From: Emticicia soli
GTDB lineage: Bacteria; Bacteroidota; Bacteroidia; Cytophagales; Spirosomataceae
Direction of reading: 5' to 3'
Length of the DNA: 64,000 nt
NCBI RefSeq assembly: GCF_037860775.1
Contig: NZ_JBBEWC010000001.1
Span: 612,207-676,206, forward strand
The position numbers and the translations under genes are program-made. Below are positions 1 to 10,270 of this stretch, in pieces; position 1 is the first letter of the stretch; each line of letters opens with the position of its first letter. The notes beneath the pieces are model-generated. The model searched no databases and was not told the DNA's origin. It was given only the letters and a program-made list of their open reading frames with translations.

Positions 1-78
1 TATTTGATAAAGTCATAGACCCTAAGGGAATAGTAAGCAATAAATAAACATCATGTTTTTTGTTAATAAGAACAAGGG

Positions 79-102
79 CCTCCGAGATTTCGGAGGTTTT
101 TT
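79..102 (+). terminator. Rho-independent terminator of a gene left of the window
   Basis: A 7-bp perfect stem (CCTCCGA, positions 79-85, with TCGGAGG, 90-96) closes a GATT loop and is followed directly by a T run. It lies between the left edge and murF, so it probably ends a transcript entering from outside the window. The remaining bases of 1-211 show no gene. Confidence 0.8.
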
Positions 103-211
103 GTTTTAAATGAAGCTAATAAAAGAAAAGAGTTAGCTTATAAGCACTTTTTGAAGTTTAACGCTAAATTTACCGGAAATTAAAATTCTGAAAAAAGACA
201 AGATAAAAGCA

Positions 212-1510
212 ATGTCAATAGCTGAAATATACGAGAAGTTTAAGACCTGTACTGGAGTTTCGACCGATACACGTAAGATTGATGAGGGAGTAATGTTTTT
301 TGCATTGAAAGGCGATAAATTCAATGCCAACGAGTTTGCCAAAGAAGCACTTGAAAAAGGAGCTAAATATGTAGTAATTGATGAAGCTCGATATGCGGTT
401 GATGATGCTTGTATTTTGGTTAGCGATGTGCTTTATACGCTGCAAAAACTGGCGAATTATCACCGTCAGCAATTTGATATTCCTTTTATAGGCTTAACCG
501 GTTCTAATGGCAAAACCACCTCGAAAGAGCTTGTAGCAACGGTTTTATCTAAAAAATATAAAACATACTACACCAAAGGTAACCTAAATAATCACATTGG
601 CGTACCGCTTACGCTTTTGGGGCTTGATGATACTTATGAGATTGCAGTAGTAGAAATGGGAGCGAATCATCAGGGCGAAATAAGAGATTTATGTAATATA
701 TGTGAGCCTACACATGGGTTTATTACCAATGTTGGTAAGGCGCACCTCGAAGGCTTTGGTGGGGTAGAAGGTGTAAAGAAAGGCAAAGGCGAACTCTATG
801 ATTTTCTGGTAAAATCAGGCGGAACTGTTTTTGTAAATGCCAAAAACGAGAGTTTACTTGAAATGGCAAAAAGCCGGGCATTTATAAACAAAGTAGAATA
901 CCTCAAAGATAATAAAGTTGTGATGGTGATAGACTCGCCAACGGTAGTATTCTCTACACAAGCGCCTAATCTTGACCCTCAAAATTATACTACTCACTTA
1001 CCTGGTTGGTATAATTTTGAAAATATTGCGGCAGCCATAGCTATCGGTAATTTCTTTGGTGTATCTATTGAAGATGCATCTGAGGCAGTTAGTGCATATA
1101 ATCCTGACAATAATCGTTCGCAGATTATCCAGAAGGGTACCAATAGTATTTTATTAGATGCCTATAATGCCAATCCATCATCTATGTCGGCAGCTATTCA
1201 GAACTTTATTAACCTGAAGACAGATAAGCAAAAAATAGTGATTCTGGGCGATATGTTAGAGCTGGGCGATGAAGCTCCGGCCGAACATAAAGCTATTGGC
1301 GAACTGGTAGCGAAAGGCGATTTTGATTTGGTAGTTCTGGCCGGAAAACTGATGGCCTCAGCCCTTGACCCGCTCCCGAAAGCCTATTATTTTCCTGATA
1401 AATTTTCTTTACATAATTGGTTGCTAGACAAGCAAATACAAAATGCATTTGTGCTTATTAAGGGGTCTCGTGGTATGGGGCTTGAGAGCACACTCCAATG
1501 TTTTCAGTAA
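212..1510 (+). CDS. murF: UDP-N-acetylmuramoyl-tripeptide--D-alanyl-D-alanine ligase
   Basis: MurF adds D-Ala-D-Ala to UDP-MurNAc-tripeptide in the cytoplasm, the last soluble step of peptidoglycan precursor synthesis. The 432-residue product has the usual family length. The Mur-ligase ATP loop TGSNGKTT is at residues 96-103. The central-domain motif NVGKAHLEGFG and the C-terminal motif LDAYNANPSSM follow in the expected order. The ATG at 212 gives the full N-terminal domain. The gene stands alone between a terminator and a protease gene, not in a dcw cluster; mraY, the next enzyme of the pathway, is 46 kb away on the same strand. Identification is firm from the motifs and length. Confidence 0.96.
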   Translation: MSIAEIYEKFKTCTGVSTDTRKIDEGVMFFALKGDKFNANEFAKEALEKGAKYVVIDEARYAVDDACILVSDVLYTLQKLANYHRQQFDIPFIGLTGSNGKTTSKELVATVLSKKYKTYYTKGNLNNHIGVPLTLLGLDDTYEIAVVEMGANHQGEIRDLCNICEPTHGFITNVGKAHLEGFGGVEGVKKGKGELYDFLVKSGGTVFVNAKNESLLEMAKSRAFINKVEYLKDNKVVMVIDSPTVVFSTQAPNLDPQNYTTHLPGWYNFENIAAAIAIGNFFGVSIEDASEAVSAYNPDNNRSQIIQKGTNSILLDAYNANPSSMSAAIQNFINLKTDKQKIVILGDMLELGDEAPAEHKAIGELVAKGDFDLVVLAGKLMASALDPLPKAYYFPDKFSLHNWLLDKQIQNAFVLIKGSRGMGLESTLQCFQ

Positions 1511-1512
1511 CA

Positions 1513-1586
1513 TTTATAACGAAAAAAGTCCTTTTATCAATTTTCGACAATTAATGGAAATTTATTTGTTAATTTTTCGTTATAAA
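1513..1586 (+). repeat. 14-bp inverted repeat after murF
   Basis: TTTATAACGAAAAA (1513-1526) is perfectly complementary to TTTTTCGTTATAAA (1573-1586), with 46 bases between. The murF stop codon is at 1508-1510. The 46-nt gap makes it unlike a normal terminator. It overlaps one copy of a 14-bp direct repeat, ATGGAAATTTATTT, found at 1554-1567 and 1606-1619. Function unknown; it may be a regulatory site for the downstream protease gene or a loose mRNA stem. Confidence 0.5.
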
Positions 1587-1651
1587 ATGGATTGATTTTT
1601 GAGTCATGGAAATTTATTTAAAATAACTTTAACCAGAGGAGATTATAGTAT

Positions 1652-3769
1652 ATGAGAAAGCCGCATATTTTGTCTTTAGCTCTTTCAGGTGTTATCATCG
1701 GTTCTGTGTTTATGGCGGCAATGCCCATAAATAACGACCCACCTACCAAAAACGAAACTATCCTGCGTACAGTAGGCGCCATGCTCGAACAAGGGCATTA
1801 TAGTCCGAAAAAAATAGATGATGCATTCTCTAAAGAAATATTTGCCGAATATCTTAAACGAATAGACCCTAGTAAAAGGATTCTATTAGAGAAAGACATA
1901 AACAAGCTCCGTAAATACGAAACCAAAATTGATGATGAGGTTCATGGAGCACCTTTAGATTTCTTCAAAGCCTTAGACGAAATCTACAAAGAACGTCTTG
2001 TAGAAGTAGAAGATATTTATAAACAGACAATTGATAAACCGTTTACGTTTGATAAAGACGAAAATATAGAGCTTGATTGGGATAAAGTAGATTTTGCTTC
2101 AAATGAAGCTGATAGAAAAGACCGTTGGAGAAAATACCTGAAATGGCAAACCCTTGAAAGATACAACGACTTGCTTGACCAACAAGAAAAAGGAAAAGAT
2201 AAAGAAGGTTATGTAGCCAAAACTAACGAAGCACTTGAAAAAGAAGCCCGTGAGAAAGTAAAAAAAGCTATGGATAAGTATTTTGACCGACTGAAAAACA
2301 AATTTGATGAAAATCAAAGGTTTGCTATGTTGGTTAATACTATTACAAACCAGATGGACCCTCACACGGATTTTTTCCCACCGGTAGAGAAACGCTCTTT
2401 TGATGAAAGATTAAGTGGCCGTTTCTTCGGAATTGGTGCTTTGTTGATGCAAGAAGATGATAAAATAAAAATCAGAAGTGTAACCACCGGAGGACCTGCC
2501 TGGAAATCGGGTGAGGTTCATGACAATGATATTATTTTAAAAGTAGCACAAGGCTCAGGCGAGCCAGAAGACATTACTGGTTTTACTACTGATGATGCTG
2601 TAAAAGTGATTCGTGGAGCAGAAGGCTCTGAGGTAAGACTGACACTTCGCAAGCCTGACGGTACACAAAAAGTAGTGTCGCTTATCCGTGCAGAATTGAA
2701 ACTGGATGAAACTTTTGCCAGAAGCGTAATCATCAACTCAGGAAAAAATAAAATCGGGTTGATTGATTTACCTGCTTTCTATGCCGACTTCCAACGTCCA
2801 CAAGCAGCTCGTTGCTCAAAAGACGTAGCAAAAGAAGTAGAGAAACTGAAAGCGGAAGGCGTAGATGGTATTATCTTAGATATTCGTGATAATGGTGGTG
2901 GTAGTTTACAAGAAGTTGTAAACATGGTGGGCTTGTTTATCAAAACAGGGCCAGTAGTGCAAATCCGTGACCGTGCCGGGCGTCCTTCTCAAATGGGTGA
3001 CAACGATCCATCAGTTCTATACGATGGCCCGCTGGTAGTGATGGTAAACGAGCGCAGTGCATCTGCTTCTGAAATCTTTGCTTCGGCTATTCAGGATTAT
3101 AAACGTGGTGTAGTAGTTGGTTCGTCTTCAACATTTGGTAAAGGTACGGTACAAAGAGCGTTTCCGGTTGGGGGTGCAGGCAATGGTAGTGGCGCAGGTG
3201 ATTTAGGTGCAGTACACCTTACTTTACAAAAGTACTACCGTGTGAATGGCGGTGCTACACAACTGAAAGGTGTTGAGTCTGACATTGTGTTGACGGGTGT
3301 GTACGAAGCCTACAAAATGCGTGAAAAAGATTCGCCGAATGCCTTAATCTGGGACGAAATGCCTAAGGCTTCTTATCAGACATGGCAAGCGGCTCCTGAT
3401 TTGAACTTGTTACAGCAAAAGAGCAAAGACCGTCTTTCGGCTAATAATGTTTTCAAACAAATAGAAGACAACACCAATATTTTAGCTGATAACCGTAAAA
3501 CTTCTCGCTCACTTGAATTGCAGAAATATAAAGTACAATTGAAAGAGATAAAAGATGTATCAGGCAAAGTACGTGACCTGACGAAACTTAAAGACGATTT
3601 ATCGGTTAATAACCTTGCAGGTGATTTAACCGTAATTAATTCGGATACCTTGAAAAAAGACCGTAATGATTTCTGGGTTAAGTATCTTAAAAAAGATGTT
3701 TACCTAAATGAAACCATTAATGTGATGGACGACGTGATTCAACAAAAAGGAATGGCGGTTAAAAACTAA
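1652..3769 (+). CDS. prc: Carboxy-terminal (tail-specific) processing peptidase, S41 family
   Basis: A periplasmic or membrane-anchored serine protease that degrades proteins from their C-terminus. The 705-residue length fits the Tsp/Prc branch, not the shorter CtpA type. A hydrophobic signal segment covers residues 5-24. A long charged N-terminal helical domain is followed by a PDZ domain at about 250-340 and the S41 core at about 370-570. The SASASE motif places the catalytic Ser at 471 and the general-base Lys at 497 (FGKGTVQ), by analogy with E. coli Ser430/Lys455. A Tsp-type C-terminal domain follows. It has its own terminator and looks monocistronic. The symbol prc is by family resemblance. 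Confidence 0.93.
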   Translation: MRKPHILSLALSGVIIGSVFMAAMPINNDPPTKNETILRTVGAMLEQGHYSPKKIDDAFSKEIFAEYLKRIDPSKRILLEKDINKLRKYETKIDDEVHGAPLDFFKALDEIYKERLVEVEDIYKQTIDKPFTFDKDENIELDWDKVDFASNEADRKDRWRKYLKWQTLERYNDLLDQQEKGKDKEGYVAKTNEALEKEAREKVKKAMDKYFDRLKNKFDENQRFAMLVNTITNQMDPHTDFFPPVEKRSFDERLSGRFFGIGALLMQEDDKIKIRSVTTGGPAWKSGEVHDNDIILKVAQGSGEPEDITGFTTDDAVKVIRGAEGSEVRLTLRKPDGTQKVVSLIRAELKLDETFARSVIINSGKNKIGLIDLPAFYADFQRPQAARCSKDVAKEVEKLKAEGVDGIILDIRDNGGGSLQEVVNMVGLFIKTGPVVQIRDRAGRPSQMGDNDPSVLYDGPLVVMVNERSASASEIFASAIQDYKRGVVVGSSSTFGKGTVQRAFPVGGAGNGSGAGDLGAVHLTLQKYYRVNGGATQLKGVESDIVLTGVYEAYKMREKDSPNALIWDEMPKASYQTWQAAPDLNLLQQKSKDRLSANNVFKQIEDNTNILADNRKTSRSLELQKYKVQLKEIKDVSGKVRDLTKLKDDLSVNNLAGDLTVINSDTLKKDRNDFWVKYLKKDVYLNETINVMDDVIQQKGMAVKN

Positions 3770-3812
3770 GCCGTCTACGTATATATATTGTTAAAATATT
3801 GCTAAAAAAATG

Positions 3813-3842
3813 GGCTGTCCAACAAGACAGCCTATTTTTTTT
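3813..3842 (+). terminator. Rho-independent terminator of the tail-specific protease gene
   Basis: GGCTGTC (3813-3819) pairs with GACAGCC (3826-3832) around a 6-nt loop, followed by a T-rich run. It is 44 bp past the protease stop codon. Confidence 0.85.
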
Positions 3843-3982
3843 GAGCAACCGTAAACATCGGCATTTGTTTCACTATAACTGTGGCATTTTTCACTTATTA
3901 ACAATTTGGTTACAATAAGGTGCTCTAGGAGTAATACCCGCTATCTTTTTTTGCGGTAAAATTATTCTAAAGAAAGTTATCA

Positions 3983-6900
3983 ATGAAAAAACAAGTACTG
4001 AAATCAGTTCTCAAAATGCTGGCGTGCCTCGTATTATTTGCATGCTACGCATTACCTGCCGCCGCACAAGGCCGCCAGGTGAAAGGTAAAGTTACAGAGG
4101 AAGCAACAGGGCAACCACTACCAGGTGCAACTGTTCAGGTAAAAGGAACAAGAGTGGCAGCGCTAAGTGATGCAAAAGGTGAATTTACGTTGAATGTTCC
4201 TGCAGAAGCAACTACGCTTGTAATTTCATTCATAGGCTTACAAACCCTTGAAGTGCCAGTTAGTGCGAATGTAAATGTTGCACTGAAAAACGATGAGCAA
4301 ACACTACAAGAGGTGGTTGTGGTTGGTTACCAAACAATGCGTAAGAGTGATATCACAGGTGCTATTGCCAGTGTAAAAGCAAGCGAGTTGAACATCACAA
4401 CGCCAACAGTTGGCCAGGCATTGGTAGGTAAAGTAGCAGGTGTGCAAATCTCGCAGGTGAGTGGTGCTCCTTACAATACTACAAAAATTCGCGTGCGTGG
4501 TACCAGTTCAATCAACGCAAGTTCAGACCCACTATATGTAATTGATGGCTATCCTGCTAACGGAGACTTATTCCTTAACATGGAAGACATCGAGTCTGTT
4601 GAGATTCTGAAAGATGCGGCCTCAGCTGCAATTTACGGTTCAAGAGCATCAGGTGGGGTGGTTTTGATTACTACTAAAAGAGGAAAAGAAGGGAAAATGT
4701 CGGTAACTTATGATTACCAGTTTGGTGTTAACCAACTTGCCCGCAAAGTAGATGTATTGAACGCAGAACAATTCTTTGATCTTTTTGTAGATGCGCACAA
4801 CAAGACCTACAAAGACATCATGACAACGCAAGGTAAAGTTTGGTCTGACGATTATTTAAGAGACGATAACCTTACCCGTACAACTCGTACAAATAACGTA
4901 AATGCAAACACAATCAGAATTCCTGAGTATATGTACGATTTTGCCTCGGGTACAATCAAAAAACCACAATATAATACTGATTGGCAAGATGAGCTTTACC
5001 GCAATGCCGGAAACCACAGACATAATTTATCGATAGCCGGTGGACGTAATGGCGTGCGTTATGCTGTTTCGGGCGGTTATCAAAACCAGGATGGTATCAT
5101 GCGTAATACCGATATGGTAAAGTACAACTTGCGTTCGAATATTGATGTTGATGTTTCGAAAAGAATCACAATAGGTGCTAATGTTGCTTATACAGATACA
5201 AAAAGCAACGAAGTAACTGAAGGCCGTTTCAACCAAAGCCCGGTGATGGCAGCTTTAATTTACCTGCCATTCCTTAAAGCCTATAATGCAGATGGTACTT
5301 TGGCGCAATACGAAATGTCGTCACAATCGGCTGACTACGCTTTCCAGAGTGACATTGAAAACCCAATGGCATACACGCAAATGGTAAAAAACTTCCGTAA
5401 AACAACTAGAACAACTTTCAACGTTTACGGACAGTACAAAATATTGGATGCCTTGACAGCTAAATTGTCGTTTGGTACTTACAACTTCACAAACAACTGG
5501 GAGTATTATCGCCCAACAAGTATTACATCAGGTGTTAATGCGCCATTCTCTCCGCAGGCTATTACTGCAGCCAATGCACAAAATACACGTGTAGACGAAA
5601 GAGATTACTTGACAGAGTTTACATTGAACTATAACAAAAGACTTAAAGACTTTAGTATAAGCGGAGTACTGGGTGCATCTTCTCAATCTCGTATTACTGA
5701 TGTGATTGCAGTAACAGCTAACGGGTTTACTGATGACAAAGTACCTTATATTACAGGTGGTGGTTCTGACCCTGCAAACTTCACAAGAGGTGGTGGTACG
5801 GGTATTACCCAACAAGCAATGAGCTCTGGTTTTGGTCGCTTTAATGCAAATTACCTGGACCGTTATCATATCACAGCTACTTTCCGTGGTGATGGTTCTT
5901 CGTTATTTGGTCCTAAAAACCGTTGGGCATATTTCCCTTCTATCTCTGGTGGTTGGACAATCTCAGATGAGGCATTTTACAAAAACCTAGTGGGCGAAAG
6001 AACTTCATTGAAGTTCCGTGCCAGTTGGGGTGTGAGTGGTAACAACGGTATTGGTGCATACAACTACCAACAAGTAATGGGTAGAACAGGTACTGCTATT
6101 GGTAATAGTGTACAAACCGCCTTATTCCCGGGTGCTTTCCGTGACGATAAATTGGGTTGGGAATCAACTTCACAAACCAATATTGGTCTTGACTTAGGCT
6201 TGTTCAATGGTCGTCTACAAGTTATTGCTAACTACTACGATAGCTACACGTATAACCTTTTGTTCTCAAAATCAATTACGGCGGTATCAGGTTCTACTAC
6301 TATGCTAACCAATTTACCTGATTCAAAAATCAATAACCGTGGTTTCGACCTTCAGTTAGATGGTGTTGTGTTATCTTCTAAAGATTATGAAGTACGTGCT
6401 AGTGGAAATATCTCTGCCAACCGCAATAAAGTATTGAACCTTGGTGGAAACTCAACCATTCTTTCTCGTGGTGCTGAACGTGGTTACGATACCCACATCA
6501 CAATGGAAGGCCAGCCAATTGGTATGTTCTACGGCTTCCAGGTAGCAGGTATGGTAAAAACACAGGAAGAAGCAAATGCTATTAATAATAACCCTGATGT
6601 GCACGATGCTATTCCTGCTCGCTCTGCAGCACAAAGTACAAAAATTCAACCCGGCGACCTTCTATTTGTAGATACCAATAAAGATGGTATTGTTAACGAC
6701 CTTGACAAAACAATCATCGGTAATCCTCATCCTGATTTCATTTATGCCTTCAACCTTTCGGGACGTTATAAGAAATTTGACCTTTCAATCTCTGCAAACG
6801 GTTCACAAGGTAACCAAGTACTTGATGGGCAGAACTACTATAACCTAAACATGGAAGGCTCAGGTAACCAATATGCTGTTGTAGACCAACGTTTCCGTAC

Positions 6901-7240
6901 ACCTGAAAACCCAGGTAATGGCGAAATCTATCGTGCAGCACGTGGTGGTACACAAAGTAACAGTACACGTTTGTCGACATTCTATTTAAGCGATGGTTCA
7001 TTCTTCCGTATCACCAACATAACGCTTGGTTATAACTGGAACACAGCAGTACTTACGAAGAACACAATCTCAAACGTACGTATCTACGCTTCGTCTGACA
7101 ATGTTTTCACTGCACAAAAATACAGAGGCTATAACCCTGAAGTAGATTATGGCAACGGATCGAACTTGACTCCGGGTGTAGATTACGGTAAATATCCATT
7201 GATGAGGTCATTCAATGTTGGGGTAAAAGTTCAATTCTAA
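3983..7240 (+). CDS. SusC/RagA-family TonB-linked outer-membrane transporter
   Basis: A large outer-membrane barrel that, with its SusD partner, imports oligosaccharides, peptides or similar nutrients using TonB energy. The 1085-residue protein has a signal peptide (residues 1-28, ending AAAQG) and a carboxypeptidase-regulatory-like domain at about 32-105 (the VKGKVTEEATGQPLPGA start is typical). The plug domain, about 115-235, ends in the SusC signature region around residue 208 (LKDAASAAIYGSRASGG). The rest is the 22-strand barrel ending in F. The SusD gene starts 15 bp downstream. No glycoside hydrolase or sigma/anti-sigma pair lies nearby, so the substrate cannot be inferred. Confidence 0.95.
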   Translation: MKKQVLKSVLKMLACLVLFACYALPAAAQGRQVKGKVTEEATGQPLPGATVQVKGTRVAALSDAKGEFTLNVPAEATTLVISFIGLQTLEVPVSANVNVALKNDEQTLQEVVVVGYQTMRKSDITGAIASVKASELNITTPTVGQALVGKVAGVQISQVSGAPYNTTKIRVRGTSSINASSDPLYVIDGYPANGDLFLNMEDIESVEILKDAASAAIYGSRASGGVVLITTKRGKEGKMSVTYDYQFGVNQLARKVDVLNAEQFFDLFVDAHNKTYKDIMTTQGKVWSDDYLRDDNLTRTTRTNNVNANTIRIPEYMYDFASGTIKKPQYNTDWQDELYRNAGNHRHNLSIAGGRNGVRYAVSGGYQNQDGIMRNTDMVKYNLRSNIDVDVSKRITIGANVAYTDTKSNEVTEGRFNQSPVMAALIYLPFLKAYNADGTLAQYEMSSQSADYAFQSDIENPMAYTQMVKNFRKTTRTTFNVYGQYKILDALTAKLSFGTYNFTNNWEYYRPTSITSGVNAPFSPQAITAANAQNTRVDERDYLTEFTLNYNKRLKDFSISGVLGASSQSRITDVIAVTANGFTDDKVPYITGGGSDPANFTRGGGTGITQQAMSSGFGRFNANYLDRYHITATFRGDGSSLFGPKNRWAYFPSISGGWTISDEAFYKNLVGERTSLKFRASWGVSGNNGIGAYNYQQVMGRTGTAIGNSVQTALFPGAFRDDKLGWESTSQTNIGLDLGLFNGRLQVIANYYDSYTYNLLFSKSITAVSGSTTMLTNLPDSKINNRGFDLQLDGVVLSSKDYEVRASGNISANRNKVLNLGGNSTILSRGAERGYDTHITMEGQPIGMFYGFQVAGMVKTQEEANAINNNPDVHDAIPARSAAQSTKIQPGDLLFVDTNKDGIVNDLDKTIIGNPHPDFIYAFNLSGRYKKFDLSISANGSQGNQVLDGQNYYNLNMEGSGNQYAVVDQRFRTPENPGNGEIYRAARGGTQSNSTRLSTFYLSDGSFFRITNITLGYNWNTAVLTKNTISNVRIYASSDNVFTAQKYRGYNPEVDYGNGSNLTPGVDYGKYPLMRSFNVGVKVQF

Positions 7241-7255
7241 TAACAAGTTTCGATC

Positions 7256-8782
7256 ATGAAAAAAATTAGCATATTATTCATATTAGTTGCATTGGGTGTT
7301 TCGTCATGCAGCGATTACCTGGAAATTGAGAATCCAAACTCAATTACCAGCGATAAATATTTCTCTTCAGAAATAGATGTTCAAAAAGCAGTAGCAGGTG
7401 TTTATAACGCCATCAGAAGCAACAGTTGTATTGGTGAAACGAGTGATTTGTATAACGAAGAACGCTCTGATAACGCAGGCCGTACAGATAACCAGTCGGC
7501 AGCAGGCACACCTTTCCAGTTTACTAACTTTACGTTGGTACCTACTAACCCTGAGTTGACAGGCCATTGGAATGCACTATATACAGTGGTATCACGTGCA
7601 AACTATGTATTGACAAACGTTGACAACCAGGCAATCAGATTCACCGACGAGAAGAATCGTGCCATCTACAAATCAGAAGCACTTTTCCTTCGTGCTTTGG
7701 CTTATTTCCATTTGGTACGCAAATGGGGAGATGTGCCTATGGTAACTAAATTTGTTACGTCGTATGACGAAATCCTGGCCAGCACATACAGAGTTGAAAA
7801 AGGACTTGTTTACCAACAAATTGCCGACGACCTTACCAATGCTTTGAATTCAGATTTGCCGAATATTCAACCTGCAGCAAACAAAGGCCGTGCATGTAAA
7901 GCAGCAATCAACGGTTTACTCGGACAAGTTTATTTAACAATGGGATCTGTTTTAGCAGATAACAAACAAGCCAACTTCACAAAAGCTAAGCAATACCTTG
8001 AGGCTGCTTATGCCATGAGAAGCTTTGGTCAATTGTCTGAAATTCCTTACGCTGATGTATTTGATGTAACGAAAAAGAATACTAACCCTGAGATTATTTT
8101 CCAGATTGTTTACAGACAAGGCGACCAGAATTATTTCTCAAACGTTGCTTATCGTAATCAGTCAATCGGTGAGACCATCAACTCCAGAAGACCATCAACG
8201 GGCCGTGGTTTCTTTGTGAATCCTGATGTAGTAAATGAATACGAAGCAGGAGACATCAGAAAAGATTTCTCTGTAAAATGGGCAGACCATGCTAGTGCAA
8301 AAGCATGGTTTGTTACCAAATACCGTGATGCAAGTGAAACAGCCGGAGCAAATGGCTGGGGTGGTAACGATTATATTTTAATGAGATATGCAGATATTAT
8401 CTTGATGCTTGCCGAAGTAAACGAAAGATTAGGAAACACAGCAGAAGCCATCAGCTTCCTGAACCAAGCCCGTAAACGTGCCGGACTACCAGATTATGAA
8501 GTATCTGATGCTGCTTACAAAGCTAAATACCCTACTTTGAAACTGGCAATTTTACACGAACGCAGATCTGAGCTTGCATTTGAAAACCACAGGTTATTCG
8601 ATTTGCTTCGTGCATTTGGTGATAATCCTCAAGGATTCGTGAGCCATTTCAAAGCTAAAAATCCGGCTGATTTTGGTATTTCTGATTTGAACAACGTATC
8701 AACAAAAGACATTTACTTCCCGATTCCGTTTGACGAACAAAAACTCGATCCTGAGAAAATGTATCAGAACCCGGGATATTGA
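7256..8782 (+). CDS. SusD/RagB-family nutrient-binding lipoprotein
   Basis: The surface lipoprotein partner of the SusC transporter just upstream; it binds the ligand over the barrel. It is 508 residues, within the family range. The signal peptide ends in a lipobox (VSSC) with the lipidated Cys at 18. The SusD N-terminal region includes the segment SEALFLRALAYFHLVRKWGD at about residues 140-160, and the C-terminal RagB region ends with the typical DPEKMYQNPGY. The 15-bp gap and shared strand imply co-transcription with susC. A strong terminator follows immediately. Confidence 0.95.
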   Translation: MKKISILFILVALGVSSCSDYLEIENPNSITSDKYFSSEIDVQKAVAGVYNAIRSNSCIGETSDLYNEERSDNAGRTDNQSAAGTPFQFTNFTLVPTNPELTGHWNALYTVVSRANYVLTNVDNQAIRFTDEKNRAIYKSEALFLRALAYFHLVRKWGDVPMVTKFVTSYDEILASTYRVEKGLVYQQIADDLTNALNSDLPNIQPAANKGRACKAAINGLLGQVYLTMGSVLADNKQANFTKAKQYLEAAYAMRSFGQLSEIPYADVFDVTKKNTNPEIIFQIVYRQGDQNYFSNVAYRNQSIGETINSRRPSTGRGFFVNPDVVNEYEAGDIRKDFSVKWADHASAKAWFVTKYRDASETAGANGWGGNDYILMRYADIILMLAEVNERLGNTAEAISFLNQARKRAGLPDYEVSDAAYKAKYPTLKLAILHERRSELAFENHRLFDLLRAFGDNPQGFVSHFKAKNPADFGISDLNNVSTKDIYFPIPFDEQKLDPEKMYQNPGY

Positions 8783-8791
8783 TTTTAATTT

Positions 8792-8825
8792 AAAAGGGTA
8801 ATGCGCAACCAGCATTACCCTTTTT
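8792..8825 (+). terminator. Terminator of the susCD operon
   Basis: A 13-bp stem (8792-8804 with 8812-8824, core GGGTAATGC/GCATTACCC) and 7-nt loop end in TTTTT. It separates susCD from the YdcF-like gene at 8846. Confidence 0.9.
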
Positions 8826-8845
8826 ACTTTTAATACCATGTAAAA

Positions 8846-10102
8846 ATGAAAACAAAAATATTATACCCTCTCTTTGCCACTATACTATTTGTAATGAATG
8901 CAGCAGGGCAGGGGTACGACAAAAACTATCGCTTGTTATCTTCCGGCGATTTAGTGGTAGATAAAAACTTCTACCTGATTACAGTTATTGAAAAAACACC
9001 TGAAGTAAAAACAATACTAACAGGCAATGCAACTTTGAAAAGCTTTCTGCAGAAGAAAGTAGAGGTTCTGAAAGCCCATGTTACAGATACATGTTCTGCT
9101 CCTATGTCTTTACTGGGTGATTTCTTCTGGCAACAAGATACAGCAGCACTTGTTAAAGAACTAAGCTCGGTTTATAAAGCCAATAAAAAAGCTTTCGATA
9201 AAATGATTGACGGGCATTTACGTCCTTCGGGCTATTATCAGCGTTTTGTGGGCTTATCAAACGATGTTTTACTTGCCAAAGCCTGGAACCAGTGCTTTTA
9301 TGGTATGGACTATATTATCAATCAGTATGGTATTGGTAAAAAAATGAGATACCCACACATCGACTCGGCAAGTTATAGAGTAAACACCCGCTCTTATCGT
9401 ATCATGCTGAAAGACCTTGTAACATCACTTGACGAAATCAGTAACGAATTTGATGTATTCTATAAGCCTTCGTTAGCCATAGCTATGCAGTTAATGCAGG
9501 CAAACGACCGTGATGAGCCGGCACGTCTTGAACCACTAGAGCATGGCATTAACAAAGCTGCTTATGAACAAATTCAAAAAACCGATTGGAAGAAATACAA
9601 ATACGCTGCCATTGTGCTTCCGGGAGCAGGGCCTGAGTTAATGATACCAATCGGCCATGCCGGAAAAATACATTGCGATGTGGCTGCCCGTAGATATTTG
9701 GCAGGCGATGCCCCTTTCATTATCCCCTCAGGTGGATACTGTTATCCGTTCAAAACTCCTTATAACGAGGCTGAGGAAATGAAAAAATACCTGATGGAGA
9801 AATATAATATTCCGGCCTCGGCTATTATTGCCGAGCCACAGGCAAGACACACTACTACCAATATCCGTAATGCCGTTCGCCTGATGATTCGTTATGGTGT
9901 GCCTGTTGATATGCCCTCTTTGTTTGTTACCTCTGTTTCGCAAACAAAATATTCGGCTGCCCCTAGTTTCGATGCCCGCAATATGCGCGAGCTTGGTTAT
10001 ACGCCTTATACTGGTAAAAAACAATTGTCAAACCACTCAATTGAGTTTTATCCGGTAATTGAGTGTTTGCACATGGATCCTTTCGATCCGCTTGATCCTT
10101 AG
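8846..10102 (+). CDS. Secreted YdcF-like (DUF218) protein
   Basis: The C-terminal half carries a DUF218/YdcF Rossmann-like domain, seen as IVLPGAGPE at about residue 253, SGGYCYPF near 297, then a GIP-type helix and AEPQARHTTTNIRNAV near 335. That is the family order: strand-glycine loop, SGG, E..R..T..N. Members such as ElyC and SanA act in envelope homeostasis, but the exact reaction is not known. The 418-residue protein has a signal peptide (about 1-22, AAGQG) and a roughly 230-residue N-terminal extension that I do not recognise. It sits after the susCD terminator, so it is probably transcribed separately. Confidence 0.75.
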   Translation: MKTKILYPLFATILFVMNAAGQGYDKNYRLLSSGDLVVDKNFYLITVIEKTPEVKTILTGNATLKSFLQKKVEVLKAHVTDTCSAPMSLLGDFFWQQDTAALVKELSSVYKANKKAFDKMIDGHLRPSGYYQRFVGLSNDVLLAKAWNQCFYGMDYIINQYGIGKKMRYPHIDSASYRVNTRSYRIMLKDLVTSLDEISNEFDVFYKPSLAIAMQLMQANDRDEPARLEPLEHGINKAAYEQIQKTDWKKYKYAAIVLPGAGPELMIPIGHAGKIHCDVAARRYLAGDAPFIIPSGGYCYPFKTPYNEAEEMKKYLMEKYNIPASAIIAEPQARHTTTNIRNAVRLMIRYGVPVDMPSLFVTSVSQTKYSAAPSFDARNMRELGYTPYTGKKQLSNHSIEFYPVIECLHMDPFDPLDP

Positions 10103-10125
10103 TATTCTGTTTAATCTATACCCGC

Positions 10126-10158
10126 AAAACGTCATCTATTTATATGGGTGACGTTTTT
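10126..10158 (+). terminator. Terminator of the YdcF-like gene
   Basis: AAAACGTCA (10126-10134) pairs with TGACGTTTT (10149-10157), loop 14 nt, followed by more T. It is 24 bp past the stop codon. Confidence 0.75.
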
Positions 10159-10270
10159 GTTATGTAGGTATTGTGTTAATAAGAAACGGAAGTTTTGCCA
10201 ACAAGTACTTAACAACCTGCCTATTTGCTTTTTAGAAAATCTTTGCTTCACATAAAACAGCGTTTTGTTG

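Noticed and set aside
5528..5869. 113-codon minus-strand frame
   Set aside because: A shadow of the SusC gene, rich in Cys and Thr with no family pattern.
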